Notes: generated by a model not told the origin, from the sequence alone. DNA of 64,000 bases from Chitinophagaceae bacterium (GCA_947454155.1 CANGIT010000003.1:62001-126000); one strand, 5' to 3'; shown: positions 17,273 through 26,101, numbered from the stretch's first letter. A program made the numbers and translations.

Positions 17273-18007
17273 TTATTGCAGTTTGTTGTTAGGTGTTATG
17301 GCGTCAAGATCAATATCTGAAGGGAAAGATATAAAATTATTCGGATTGTCATCACCCTCATTTCCGGCAAAAAAAGCTCCCCCCAAAATAAGATTTTTGA
17401 TTATTGTAACTATGCTATAAACAAATATCAGTTGGTTTTTAACCGAAACTGACTCATTTCTGGAATTCTCAACCAATAGTATGTAAAAAAAGTTGCCTGT
17501 AAAATAAAAGAACAGCCCTACGCAAATCCAAAAACTTATTTTTCTATAGATAGGTGTGGCCACATTAAGTTTTATTAACTCAAAAAAATAAAAAATAATA
17601 ATCACAATAAAAAAAAGAAATTCAATTAAGGTTGACTTGTTATCAAAATACGATAAACCATCAATTTTCACATCCACCAAGTTATACACAATAAATACAG
17701 GAATGGTTAAAGATGTAATAACATTAAATATTTTTTTGTTAAACAAATATTTAAAAAAAAGAGAAGTAAAAATAAATTCAAAAATCAAGTGAGCTCTCAG
17801 TAATAATATATAAAGCTTATATGACTTTAAGATGTAAATTGATAAGGCACCAGAAGAAATAAAAACAACTTGAATTATTGCATAAATAAAAAAAACCTTT
17901 AATTCTCTGGAATTAATTTTTTTGAAAAAAAACAAACAGAGTATTAAAGGAATTAATTCAGTTGATAATGTGAAATTTATTAAATTTTCCAGAATGTTTT
18001 TTTTCAA
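17273..18007 (-). CDS. Multi-pass membrane protein, candidate sensor partner of the histidine kinase (module 1)
   Basis: The 244-residue protein is made almost wholly of six or seven hydrophobic helices (for example LIPLILCLFFF, VFFIYAIIQVVFISSGALSI, FWICVGLFFYFTGNFFYILL), with short polar loops and a soluble tail of about 25 residues. It belongs to no family that I can name. The stop lies 3 bp before the kinase start, so the two are translationally linked. A similar protein of the same size heads the second kinase/regulator unit at 20575, which supports a shared role as the sensing subunit. That role is inference. Confidence 0.7.
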   Translation of the reverse strand: MKKNILENLINFTLSTELIPLILCLFFFKKINSRELKVFFIYAIIQVVFISSGALSIYILKSYKLYILLLRAHLIFEFIFTSLFFKYLFNKKIFNVITSLTIPVFIVYNLVDVKIDGLSYFDNKSTLIEFLFFIVIIIFYFFELIKLNVATPIYRKISFWICVGLFFYFTGNFFYILLVENSRNESVSVKNQLIFVYSIVTIIKNLILGGAFFAGNEGDDNPNNFISFPSDIDLDAITPNNKLQ

Positions 18008-18499
18008 AAATAGTTAACCATGCTAGAAATTCAAAATTTCATAATCAAACAAAAAGCATCTGGATTAGATGTAAAATAAAAATGTGCATAAAAAAGGTTT
18101 GTGGTTTGAGAATAATTGCATGGTAAACTTCAATAAATAATTAGCCATGGACAATAGGTATAAACCGACAACGTATTTTTACGAAAGCTCATAAAGTAAG
18201 AAAGACAATGACTTAGAATTGTTTGGGGGCTATTCATTGTTATTTTTTTGGGTAAATATACGAATCAAATACCGTATTTTTACGATTATTTAATCGTATG
18301 AACACCAAGTATTTTTACGATTTAATATTTTTTGTGGATAACCTTGTTGAAAAAACAAAGGGTGATCAATAGAAAAAAAAGGGAAACTTACTGATTATAG
18401 AGTGATTTTTGCCATAGACTTCCGCAAAAAAAACATCCAAGAAAATGGCTTTCTTATAAATGGCCTGAATTAATTTAAACCTATTCAACAATAAAACTT
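18008..18499. promoter_or_regulatory. Divergent intergenic region with three exact copies of GTATTTTTACGA
   Basis: This 492-bp gap separates the module 1 membrane gene (−) from an orphan response regulator (+). GTATTTTTACGA occurs exactly at 18173-18184, 18274-18285 and 18309-18320. The first two copies are preceded by C, making the palindrome CGTA-N4-TACG. The half-site ATACGA occurs at 18258-18263 and its complement TCGTAT at 18294-18299. Repeated palindromes between two regulator operons fit binding sites of a LuxR-type response regulator. No open frame longer than about 20 codons was seen here. Confidence 0.6.
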
Positions 18500-19165
18500 A
18501 TGTCCAGCGAAAATCAAGTAAAAATAGCCATAGCCGATGACCATAAAATTTTTCGCGATGGCATCAAAATGGCGCTTTCCGGTAAGTTGAATTTAAAAAT
18601 GCTTTGGGAAGCTGAAGATGGAAAAGATATGATGCACAAGATAGCTATCAAAAAGCCGGACGTGTTACTTATGGATATCAGAATGCCGGAAATTGACGGC
18701 ATCAACGCCATTCAATTAATCAGAAATGAATACGAGGATATCAAAATAATCGTTTTGACCATGTATGACGACCAGCAAATGATCAGTAAAATGATGGAAA
18801 TGGGAGCGAATGCCTATCTCACCAAAACCACTGATCCTGAAGAAATTTATGAGGCTATTCTTACCTGCATGAATGACGATTTTTACTTTAATGAGCTGGT
18901 AAATAAAGCGGTGATGGGCAGACTCATGCAGAAAAAAAATGTTCGTCAGATATATGGCACCAATACTCCTGTTTCGTTCAATGAAAAGGAATTGAAAATA
19001 TTAAATTTACTCGCAGAAGATAAAACCACGGAGGAGATTTCGAAAATCATCTTTTTAAGCCCAAGAACGATTGAAACAATAAGACAAAACATGAAAGCCA
19101 AGGTAAATGCTAAAACCATTGGCGGGTTAATCATGTATGGTATGAGAAACAGACTTATTGAGTAA
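18500..19165 (+). CDS. LuxR/NarL-type response regulator, no adjacent kinase on its strand
   Basis: The 221-residue protein has receiver residues D13-D14 and D59 (LMDIRMP), switch ILTMYDD, and AYLTKTTDPEE. The C-terminal LuxR domain is VSFNEKELKILNLLAEDKTT followed by IFLSPRTIETIRQNM. It is most like the regulators at 15730 and 21632 by eye. It stands alone on the + strand, convergent with the module 2 regulator that ends 3 bp away (19168), and has the motif-rich region upstream. Its kinase could be either of the two neighbouring HisKA_3 proteins. This is inference. Confidence 0.94.
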   Translation: MSSENQVKIAIADDHKIFRDGIKMALSGKLNLKMLWEAEDGKDMMHKIAIKKPDVLLMDIRMPEIDGINAIQLIRNEYEDIKIIVLTMYDDQQMISKMMEMGANAYLTKTTDPEEIYEAILTCMNDDFYFNELVNKAVMGRLMQKKNVRQIYGTNTPVSFNEKELKILNLLAEDKTTEEISKIIFLSPRTIETIRQNMKAKVNAKTIGGLIMYGMRNRLIE

Positions 19166-19167
19166 TT

Positions 19168-19827
19168 TTAAATTTTGACCAACCCGTTCCGTACTGCATA
19201 AATTGCCAATCCAACCCTGCTTTTCACTTCCAGCTTTTCAAATAATGTATCTCTATACCCATCAATTGTCCTTGGGGTTATTTTCATCTCTGAGGCAATT
19301 TCTTTATAGGTCATCTCAGTGCTGGCAAGCTGCAAAAACTCAATCTCCTTATCTGACAGCATCGCTCTTTCAATAAAGCTGTTATTATCTGGATTGCGCT
19401 GAAAAAGCATTGCCAACTTACCTGTAGTATCGTGAGAGTAATAGTACCTATTTTCTGCCACTGACTTCATGGCCATTTGTAATTCATTGGGATGTGTATC
19501 TTTTTTTAAAAAGCCTTTTACCCCGTTTCGCAACAATCTGATCAGCGCAATTTCGGAATCATACATCGTTAGAATTAAAACATTGACTTCAGGATGACAT
19601 TCTTTTAGCCAGTGAGCGGTTTCGAAGCCATCCATGTCGGGCATATTGAGGTCCAACAAAATAACATCGGCCTTGCCGCCATTTTCAAAATAGCGTTGTA
19701 CTTCAATTCCATTTCCAACAGTTTTACAAACCTGAAATTCTTCAAAAGAATTAATCAGCGTGGCCAATGCATCTCTCAATAAAATATGATCATCGGCTAA
19801 CATCACTTTAATTTTATTATTCTTCAT
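19168..19827 (-). CDS. LuxR/NarL-type response regulator (module 2)
   Basis: The 219-residue protein has an acidic pocket D12-D13, phospho-acceptor D59 in LLDLNMP, switch ILTMYDS, and K in GFLKKDTHPNE. The C-terminal HTH is MLSDKEIEFLQLASTEMTYK followed by ITPRTIDGYRDTLFEKL. Its start overlaps the kinase gene end by 11 bp (19817-19827), so kinase and regulator are translationally coupled and very probably a cognate pair. Confidence 0.95.
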   Translation of the reverse strand: MKNNKIKVMLADDHILLRDALATLINSFEEFQVCKTVGNGIEVQRYFENGGKADVILLDLNMPDMDGFETAHWLKECHPEVNVLILTMYDSEIALIRLLRNGVKGFLKKDTHPNELQMAMKSVAENRYYYSHDTTGKLAMLFQRNPDNNSFIERAMLSDKEIEFLQLASTEMTYKEIASEMKITPRTIDGYRDTLFEKLEVKSRVGLAIYAVRNGLVKI

Positions 19828-20605
19828 TGTAAGGTATTTTGATCGTTAATGTGGTTCCCTGCCCCAGTATGGAATGAAAATTGGTGCTGCCTTTCAATGT
19901 CTCGGCTCGGCTGATAATGTTGTTGATACCATTGGAATCAATTACTTTTTCAAGCGAAAATCCACGTCCATTGTCCTGAATTGTTATGAAAAACAAGTCG
20001 GACCTGAAATGCAGATCTAATAATATTTTAGATGCTGCTGCATGTTTTACGATATTGGTAAGCGCTTCCTGTATAATCCTAAAAATGATAATTTCTTTTT
20101 CAGTAGAAAAAAAAACAGACTCTCCGGTTACCCTTAGTGTAACCTGATGATGTATGGTCTTGTTTAAATGAAATATTTCATTTTCTAAAGCTTTCACAAA
20201 GCCAAATTGTGCAATATGATCCGAGCTCATACTCCTACTCAGGTCTCTTAAATCGGAAATTGAATCTGTCAGCATGGCTACTACATCCCTGATTTCTGTT
20301 GAAATTTGACCAGCCTTAATTTCATCAATTTGATTCAAGTGTAGTTTTGCCAGTGTTAGTTTCTGGCCAATATTATCATGAATTTCACGTGAAATATTTT
20401 GAAATGTTTGTTCTTGAACTTTAATTTTTGACTTTAATATGTCGCTCTCATACCTTGATGTTAATTCATTAATTCCATTTTGGTAATCTAATTTTCTTCT
20501 TTGATAATTATAAATAAGAATACTTGAGAATGCAATAATCAATAACATCAATAACGTTACTATGATAATAAAGATTACAACATTTTGTGTTGTGGAAGTG
20601 AACAT
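19817..20605 (-). CDS. Short sensor histidine kinase, HisKA_3 type (module 2)
   Basis: The 262-residue protein has one N-terminal membrane helix (about 9-32), a coiled-coil linker, phosphoacceptor box FQNISREIHDNIGQKL with H76, N-box IIQEALTNIVKHA, and the ATP-lid region DNGRGFSLEKV. As in module 1 there is no separate input domain. Its first codons overlap the end of the membrane-protein gene by 31 bp (20575-20605), and its end overlaps the regulator. The three genes therefore form one tightly coupled unit. Confidence 0.93.
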   Translation of the reverse strand: MFTSTTQNVVIFIIIVTLLMLLIIAFSSILIYNYQRRKLDYQNGINELTSRYESDILKSKIKVQEQTFQNISREIHDNIGQKLTLAKLHLNQIDEIKAGQISTEIRDVVAMLTDSISDLRDLSRSMSSDHIAQFGFVKALENEIFHLNKTIHHQVTLRVTGESVFFSTEKEIIIFRIIQEALTNIVKHAAASKILLDLHFRSDLFFITIQDNGRGFSLEKVIDSNGINNIISRAETLKGSTNFHSILGQGTTLTIKIPYNEE

Positions 20606-21249
20606 AAAAAAGCTTTTATGAAAAAAACATGCATTACTATATAACTAAAAACAGGCAAATTTGATAAAACTATAAAATCTTGAAATTGTATATTATAGAA
20701 TCTCAAATAATCAACAAAAAGATAAAGTGGGAAACTAATTACAGAGCAAAATAGTATACCAATAACAATCCAAAAGGGAGGATAGGACTTTAAATTTTTA
20801 TCAGGAATATTGTTGTATAATTTGTGAAGGTAAATTATTGAAGATAACAATAGGGATATATGACTAGTAGCAAAAGCAAGATAATTTATTTTATTACTAT
20901 CCATTAAGTATAGTAATATTAATATCAAAGTGATTGATAAAAAATAATTCATTTTCAATATTACATGGCTTTTTTTATCAGGCATGAGCATAATCAGCAT
21001 ATAACTTAAAAATGTATACCCGAAGACTAAAGAATAATTATTTAGACTGTTCCCAAAATAAAAAAATGTATACGAATGAGTCATTAAAAAAAATGGAATC
21101 ATGACTAAAACCGCAACAGTATTGTATAAAATAAAAAGACGAATGATTCTAGGTGTTGAACCTATTAACATTCTCAAAGAAAAAAAGAATGAAATTAATA
21201 TTGTTAAACACTGCAAATCGAATAAAAAATAGGAAATAGATTTAACCAT
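20575..21249 (-). CDS. Multi-pass membrane protein, candidate sensor partner of the histidine kinase (module 2)
   Basis: The 224-residue protein has about seven hydrophobic helices, among them FWIVIGILFCSVISFPLYLF, which recalls FWICVGLFFYFTGNFFYILL of the module 1 protein. The ends are short and polar. No known transporter or receptor motif is visible. Gene order and overlap with the kinase match module 1, so I read the two as paralogous modules. A function in membrane sensing or kinase control is inferred from context only. Confidence 0.65.
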   Translation of the reverse strand: MVKSISYFLFDLQCLTILISFFFSLRMLIGSTPRIIRLFILYNTVAVLVMIPFFLMTHSYTFFYFGNSLNNYSLVFGYTFLSYMLIMLMPDKKSHVILKMNYFLSITLILILLYLMDSNKINYLAFATSHISLLLSSIIYLHKLYNNIPDKNLKSYPPFWIVIGILFCSVISFPLYLFVDYLRFYNIQFQDFIVLSNLPVFSYIVMHVFFIKAFLCSLPQHKML

Positions 21250-21281
21250 ACCACAAGATTACTTAGAATCTCAATAGCAAC

Positions 21282-21324
21282 AAAAGGGGAAAAAACACCA
21301 AAATCACGTGTTTTTTCCCCTTTT
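21282..21324. terminator. Perfect 17-bp inverted repeat, bidirectional terminator-like
   Basis: AAAAGGGGAAAAAACAC (21282-21298) is followed by a 9-nt loop and the exact reverse complement (21308-21324), which ends in CCCCTTTT. With A-runs on one side and T-runs on the other, it can act as an intrinsic terminator on either strand. Its position is odd: it lies 33 bp upstream of the start of the − strand membrane gene, in a divergent gap where no annotated gene ends. Confidence 0.6.
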
Positions 21325-21494
21325 TTATCCTTTGGACTATTTGAATTTTGAGTAGTTGAGTTTCTGCCGTACTCTGTAAGACGAAAGACTGGGACGGTTC
21401 GCCGTCCCGGTTTATTTAAAAAGCTTTGTGGGTTTGTTTTAATTGCAAAGTTCCTTTAGGAACAGGATCCGTCTTCATGACGGATCTTTTTTTT
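21325..21494 (+). ncRNA. Possible small RNA between two terminator-like hairpins
   Basis: No protein-coding frame of note is present in this 170-bp stretch, yet it ends in a strong + strand intrinsic terminator. It contains two further compact hairpins: GGGACGG-TTCG-CCGTCCC (21391-21408) and GTTCC-TTTA-GGAAC (21450-21463). Tandem hairpins plus a terminator without an upstream gene suggest an independent small transcript or a leader. The 5' end is unknown. I do not recognise 6S RNA, SRP RNA, tmRNA or RNase P RNA signatures. Confidence 0.35.
21466..21494 (+). terminator. Intrinsic terminator
   Basis: GATCCGTC-TTCAT-GACGGATC forms an 8-bp stem followed directly by eight T (21487-21494). It reads on the + strand and has no annotated gene upstream on that strand for more than 2 kb. 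Confidence 0.8.
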
Positions 21495-21631
21495 AATCAA
21501 CGCCCACCACAATAGGCATCATAATGAAAAGTTACTTTTGATAGTAAAAACACTATTTAAAAATTGGGTGAAATCACGCTTTGTAAATCGCCTGAATATC
21601 TTCACCTTGCACCTTAGAAATACCATAACCC

Positions 21632-22309
21632 ATGCAAGAAGGAAATAAAGAACCCATCAGAGTCATCATTGCAGACGACCATGTTTTATACCGTGCAGGC
21701 GTAAAAACTTCACTCAGTACTAAAAAAGATATAAAAGTGATTGCAGAAGCCGACAATGGCATGCATTTACTGAATCTCATCAAAAACATCGAAGTAGATG
21801 TTATTCTGCTGGACATTCAAATGCCCATCATGGATGGTATCGCCACTTTGCCCGAAGTGAAAAAAATAGCCCCCAATGCCAAAGTCATCATGCTAACCAT
21901 GGTCGATGACAATAGCATGATCACTAAACTTATGGAATTAGGCGCCAACAGTTACCTCACAAAAACCAGCGACAGTGAGGTGATTTATGAAGCCATCAAA
22001 ACCTGTTACGAGCAAGAATATTTTTTCAATTCGCTTACCAACAAAGCCTTGCTCAGCAATTTGAAACAACGTAATCCGGTCACTCCGCAACAACTATCCC
22101 CACAGGAGGCCCAACTGAATGAAAAGGAAACCCTCATACTCCGCCTGATGTGCGAAGAAAAAAGCACAAAAGAAATTGCAGATATCGTGGATTTGAGTCC
22201 AAGGACAGTAGAAGCCATCCGCGACAGATTGAAAGTAAAAACCGGCTCTAAAACTACCGCAGGCCTGATCATGTATGCTGTGAAGCACAAAATTATTGAA
22301 GAGATGTAA
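21632..22309 (+). CDS. LuxR/NarL-type response regulator, no adjacent kinase on its strand
   Basis: The 225-residue protein has D15-D16, phospho-acceptor D61 in LLDIQMP, switch MLTMVDD, and SYLTKTSDSEV. The C-terminal LuxR HTH is LNEKETLILRLMCEEKSTK followed by VDLSPRTVEAIRDRL. It is the fourth such regulator within 6.6 kb. It is monocistronic, with its own terminator at 22361, and probably receives phosphate from one of the kinases at 16451 or 19817, or from a distant kinase. Confidence 0.94.
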   Translation: MQEGNKEPIRVIIADDHVLYRAGVKTSLSTKKDIKVIAEADNGMHLLNLIKNIEVDVILLDIQMPIMDGIATLPEVKKIAPNAKVIMLTMVDDNSMITKLMELGANSYLTKTSDSEVIYEAIKTCYEQEYFFNSLTNKALLSNLKQRNPVTPQQLSPQEAQLNEKETLILRLMCEEKSTKEIADIVDLSPRTVEAIRDRLKVKTGSKTTAGLIMYAVKHKIIEEM

Positions 22310-22360
22310 TAAGCCTGCCGCTACTTTCTTCTAGATTACTTAATAAAATCATTTTCCCAT

Positions 22361-22388
22361 AAATCTCCGGCTTTCCCCGGAGATTTTT
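22361..22388 (+). terminator. Intrinsic terminator
   Basis: AAATCTCCGG and CCGGAGATTT form a 10-bp stem around a 6-nt loop, followed by TTTTTTA overlapping the stem end. It ends the response regulator transcript 12 bp before the aminotransferase start. Confidence 0.8.
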
Positions 22389-22399
22389 TATTTTGCATC

Positions 22400-23248
22400 A
22401 TGGCATTTATCAATTTTAATGGCAAACTTATTGAAGAAAATCAACCTATTGTAGATGCCAATAGCAGGGGACTTCGCTTTGGAGATGGACTTTTCGAAAC
22501 ACTGAAATACAAAAACGGGCATCTTGTACTGATAGATGAACACTTGGCCCGTCTGTGGAATGGCATGAAAGCTTTTCAGTTTGATATTCCCAAATTGATG
22601 ACACCCGATAAGCTAGAAAGCGAAATCATTGCTTTGGTTAAAAAAAACAAATTAAGTGCTGCCAGAATAAGGATGACAGTTTTCAGAGGCCATGGTGGAT
22701 TATTTGACCCGCAAAATCATACCCCCTCCTACCTCCTGCAAGCATCAGCGCTTCCGGAAACCAATGGCGACTGGAATGAGAATGGACTTCATCTTTGTAT
22801 ATACAAAGATGCCCGGAAAAGTGCAGATGCATTCAGCAGTTTCAAACACAATAATTTTCTGCCCTATTTGATGGGAGCTTTATTTGCCAAAAAAGAAAAG
22901 TGTAACGACGCCTTGATTTTAAACAACAATCACTTTATTTGCGATTCTACTATTGCCAATGTTTTCATGATTAAGGATGGCAGTATTTTCACGCCGCCTT
23001 TGCATGATGGTTGTATCGCAGGCATCATGCGTTCCTTTGTGATTCAATGGCTTCAAGAACACCAATTTGACATCAAAGAAAAAACCATTTCTGAAAATGA
23101 ATTGTTGGAAGCAGATGAAATATTCCTGACCAATTCCATCTATAACATCAGATGGGCTTCAGCGATAGCCCAACAACCTCTTCGTTGCACCATCAGCAGG
23201 CAAATTTTTAATGCCATAAAACAAACAAATCCCGACGTTTTTTGTTGA
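22400..23248 (+). CDS. Aminotransferase class IV (aminodeoxychorismate lyase / branched-chain aminotransferase family)
   Basis: The 282-residue protein opens with NANGxx-like INFNGKL and the GLRFGDGLFETLK block. It has the PLP lysine at about K149 in SSFKHNNFLPY, then the substrate/cofactor segment STIANVFMIKDG and TPPLHDGCIAGIMR. Fold-type IV enzymes include 4-amino-4-deoxychorismate lyase (PabC), IlvE and D-amino acid transaminase. The length and the weakly conserved arginine positions fit PabC or a general class IV member, but I cannot choose. It is followed 7 bp later by the photolyase gene. Confidence 0.85.
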   Translation: MAFINFNGKLIEENQPIVDANSRGLRFGDGLFETLKYKNGHLVLIDEHLARLWNGMKAFQFDIPKLMTPDKLESEIIALVKKNKLSAARIRMTVFRGHGGLFDPQNHTPSYLLQASALPETNGDWNENGLHLCIYKDARKSADAFSSFKHNNFLPYLMGALFAKKEKCNDALILNNNHFICDSTIANVFMIKDGSIFTPPLHDGCIAGIMRSFVIQWLQEHQFDIKEKTISENELLEADEIFLTNSIYNIRWASAIAQQPLRCTISRQIFNAIKQTNPDVFC

Positions 23249-23255
23249 TAACGTC

Positions 23256-24581
23256 ATGAATACTGCATCTGAAAATCCACTGGTGATATTTTGGTTTCGG
23301 CGCGACTTGCGTTTACATGACAATGCCGGACTTTTTCATGCCCTTAATTCGGGATTACCAGTACTCCCTGTATTTATCTTCGATAAGCATATTTTGAATA
23401 AACTGGACAACAAAAAAGACAAGAGGGTTCATTTCATTCATGATGCGGTATTGAAATTGGAAAAAGAACTGAATACCTTCGGATCCGGACTTGAAGTGAT
23501 GTACGATACACCAGAGGAGGCCTTTAAGATACTTACAGAAAATTTCAAAGTAAAATCGGTATATACCAATCACGATTATGAGCAATACGCTCAAAACAGA
23601 GACGAACGCATACAGCAATTTCTTTTAGAAAAAAACATCAAGTTTCTGCATTTCAAAGACCAGGTGATTTTTGAAAAAGACGAAGTGATGAAAGATGACG
23701 GAACTGCCTACACTGTATTTACTCCCTTTAGTAAGAAATGGAAAAACACGTTGTTACAAAAACCGGTCAAAGTATATGACACTGCCATTCATTTCAGTCG
23801 ATTCATACAAATAGAAAAAAAGAGAATTCCCTTATTAGGGGAAATGGGGTTTGAAGAAATGGAAGCTGAATTTCCTGCGTCTTTTACAGAAAATGATTTG
23901 ATAAGGAAATACCAGGACCAGAGAAACTTTCCTGCTATTGCAGGCACCAGCAGACTTAGCGTTCATCTTAGGTTTGGCACTATCAGCATTCGCCAGTTGC
24001 TGTTGCAATCGAAAGACATTTCCGAAACTTTTTTAAATGAATTGATATGGAGAGATTTTTACCAAATGATTCTGTGGAATTTCTCTTACATCAGCCAGGG
24101 CAAGTCATTCAAGCCCGCCTACGACACGATTGAATGGGTGAACAACGAATCGGATTTCAATAAATGGTGTGAGGGCAAAACCGGCTATCCCATTGTTGAC
24201 GCAGGCATGAGGGAATTGAATGCCACAGGCTTTATGCACAACCGCGTGCGTATGATCACCGCCTCTTTCTTATGCAAGCATTTGCTGATTGACTGGCGCT
24301 GGGGAGAAGCTTATTTTGCCGAAAAACTAATTGATTTCGACTTCGCGGCCAACAATGGCGGCTGGCAATGGGCATCAGGAAGCGGCTGTGACGCCGCACC
24401 CTATTTTCGAATTTTCAATCCTTATTTACAAACTCAGAAATTCGACCCACAATTGACTTATATAAGAAAATGGTTGCCTGAACTGGAAACTTTCGATTAT
24501 CCTAAACCGATAGTCGATCATGATTTTGCCAGGAAACGTTGTCTGGAAACTTATAAGAAGGCGCTCAACAATCAGTCATAG
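23256..24581 (+). CDS. Deoxyribodipyrimidine photolyase / cryptochrome
   Basis: The 441-residue protein has an N-terminal alpha/beta antenna domain (FWFRRDLRLHDNAGLFHAL) and a C-terminal FAD-binding helical domain. The latter includes WRDFYQMILW, GYPIVDAGMRELNATGFMHN, RVRMITASFLCKHLLIDWRW and the closing ANNGGWQWASGSGCDAAPYF. These are the photolyase signatures that hold FAD and the DNA lesion. The enzyme repairs cyclobutane pyrimidine dimers with blue light. Which antenna pigment it uses cannot be seen. It is co-oriented with the aminotransferase gene and convergent with mqnD. Confidence 0.95.
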   Translation: MNTASENPLVIFWFRRDLRLHDNAGLFHALNSGLPVLPVFIFDKHILNKLDNKKDKRVHFIHDAVLKLEKELNTFGSGLEVMYDTPEEAFKILTENFKVKSVYTNHDYEQYAQNRDERIQQFLLEKNIKFLHFKDQVIFEKDEVMKDDGTAYTVFTPFSKKWKNTLLQKPVKVYDTAIHFSRFIQIEKKRIPLLGEMGFEEMEAEFPASFTENDLIRKYQDQRNFPAIAGTSRLSVHLRFGTISIRQLLLQSKDISETFLNELIWRDFYQMILWNFSYISQGKSFKPAYDTIEWVNNESDFNKWCEGKTGYPIVDAGMRELNATGFMHNRVRMITASFLCKHLLIDWRWGEAYFAEKLIDFDFAANNGGWQWASGSGCDAAPYFRIFNPYLQTQKFDPQLTYIRKWLPELETFDYPKPIVDHDFARKRCLETYKKALNNQS

Positions 24582-24611
24582 CGAATGATGCTGAACGAAT
24601 GAGACTTTAAC

Positions 24612-25418
24612 TTAATCCAGAAAAATATTCTGGTTTTCTTCAATACCAAAAAAACGCATCATTTTCCGAATGGCATTTTTGCCTTCGTTACCTAAATTCA
24701 AAGTGAAGTCATTCACATACAAATCGATATGTTGCAACATGACGGCCTCACTCATTTCCTGCGCATGACACCTGATATAATCATTGAGCTGTGGGTAATG
24801 GCTGAAGGCATATCTGATACTATCTGCAATCAGCCTATCGATTTTCTTTTGCAAAACGATGTCGTGCTTCCTGCCGACCACGATTCCCCCTAGCGGTATC
24901 GGTAACCCGCATTTTTGCTCCCAATGACTACCAAGGTCTTCAACAAGCTGTAATCCTTTATCCTGGTAGGTAAATCTGTTTTCATGAATTATGACGCCTG
25001 GTCCCTTGCCTTCCAGAACATAATTTTCTATCTCATCGTACCTCAGAAAAACCTTATGGGCGGTAGCAGGAAAAGCATGGGCAAATAGAAAATGGGCTGT
25101 TGTATGCTCGCCCGGTATGGCCACAATTTCATTTATGTTTGCCATTCCGTTTTCTTTTACAATCAGCAAAGGTCCCACTCCCCTTCCCAAAGCACTTCCG
25201 CTGTTGAGGACAACATATTCCGATATGATTTCATGGTAGACACCATAACTGATTTTACTGATGTCGTATTTCGACTGCAACGCCTGTTGATTCAAGGTTT
25301 CCACATCTTCCAGGCTTACCTTAAATTCAAGTCCTTCCGAATCGATCTTTCCATTGACCAGCGCGTCAAAAATAAATGTGTCGTTGGGACAAGGCGAAAA
25401 AGCGAGTGAAAGTTCCAT
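24612..25418 (-). CDS. mqnD: 1,4-dihydroxy-6-naphthoate synthase (menaquinone, futalosine pathway)
   Basis: The 268-residue protein begins LSLAFSPCPNDTFIFDAL, the hallmark of MqnD, and continues with KISYGVYHEI and GSALGRGVGPLLIV, the periplasmic-binding-like fold. The conserved histidine lies in the HTTAHFLF segment. MqnD converts cyclic dehypoxanthine futalosine to 1,4-dihydroxy-6-naphthoate. It lies 11 bp downstream of mqnB on the same strand, so two steps of the same pathway are encoded together. Confidence 0.95.
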   Translation of the reverse strand: MELSLAFSPCPNDTFIFDALVNGKIDSEGLEFKVSLEDVETLNQQALQSKYDISKISYGVYHEIISEYVVLNSGSALGRGVGPLLIVKENGMANINEIVAIPGEHTTAHFLFAHAFPATAHKVFLRYDEIENYVLEGKGPGVIIHENRFTYQDKGLQLVEDLGSHWEQKCGLPIPLGGIVVGRKHDIVLQKKIDRLIADSIRYAFSHYPQLNDYIRCHAQEMSEAVMLQHIDLYVNDFTLNLGNEGKNAIRKMMRFFGIEENQNIFLD

Positions 25419-25429
25419 CCGGTATTTTT

Positions 25430-26056
25430 TTATTTTGATAAGTTTTCAAACATTCGCATCAGCAATGCGTTGGAGCCGGCTATGGCTTCATGGATTCGCC
25501 AATTCAACTTGTTGCGTTCACCGATTAAATTGCTTACCCCTCTGATTTGCACAAAAGGTATGCGCATCGAAAGGCATACATAATGCAATGCAGCACCTTC
25601 CATCGTTTCGATGTCTGATTTGAAATAATCTTGCATCATTTGATTCTTTTCGGAATGGTCGGAGATGGCATTCACAGTAATCCCCTTTGCCTTTTTTACG
25701 CCCCAACCTTCAGCATCTATGTTTTCGTTGACCAGCCATCCTTCCTGATATGGAAATTCATTGGGATGATTGAATCCCATTTCAAAAACAGAGGACCATT
25801 TTCCATTTTCTTCCGCACCAAGATCTGCAAAACAATCCTGCGACACCAATACCGTGCTTCCTAAAATTTTTTCATCATAAGCACCCGCAATACCACATTG
25901 AATCACCCGATCCACCTTGTTTTGGCAAAGAAATGTTGTCAGCTTGAATAAGGCGACAGCCGCACCAACACCGGTAATCAGCGTTTTAGCTTCCGGAAAC
26001 CTGTCGGTAAAAGGTTTGATCTCTTGCGAAGTGGCCGCTGTGATTAAAATTGACAT
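25430..26056 (-). CDS. mqnB: Futalosine hydrolase (menaquinone, futalosine pathway)
   Basis: The start was set at ATG 26054-26056 (MSILITAATSQEIKPF), giving 208 residues, the family size. A longer frame extends upstream but would overlap the divergent PTPS gene and has no homology-like sequence. Motifs of the nucleoside phosphorylase fold are present: ITGVGAAVALFKL, VIQCGIAGAY, and the C-terminal TMEGAALHYVC and QIRGVSNLIG. The enzyme removes hypoxanthine from futalosine. It pairs with mqnD downstream. Confidence 0.93.
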   Translation of the reverse strand: MSILITAATSQEIKPFTDRFPEAKTLITGVGAAVALFKLTTFLCQNKVDRVIQCGIAGAYDEKILGSTVLVSQDCFADLGAEENGKWSSVFEMGFNHPNEFPYQEGWLVNENIDAEGWGVKKAKGITVNAISDHSEKNQMMQDYFKSDIETMEGAALHYVCLSMRIPFVQIRGVSNLIGERNKLNWRIHEAIAGSNALLMRMFENLSK

Positions 26057-26101
26057 GTGGCAAATTTCGCAATTAGGTCTTAATTTTCCATCAATAGTTT
26101 C

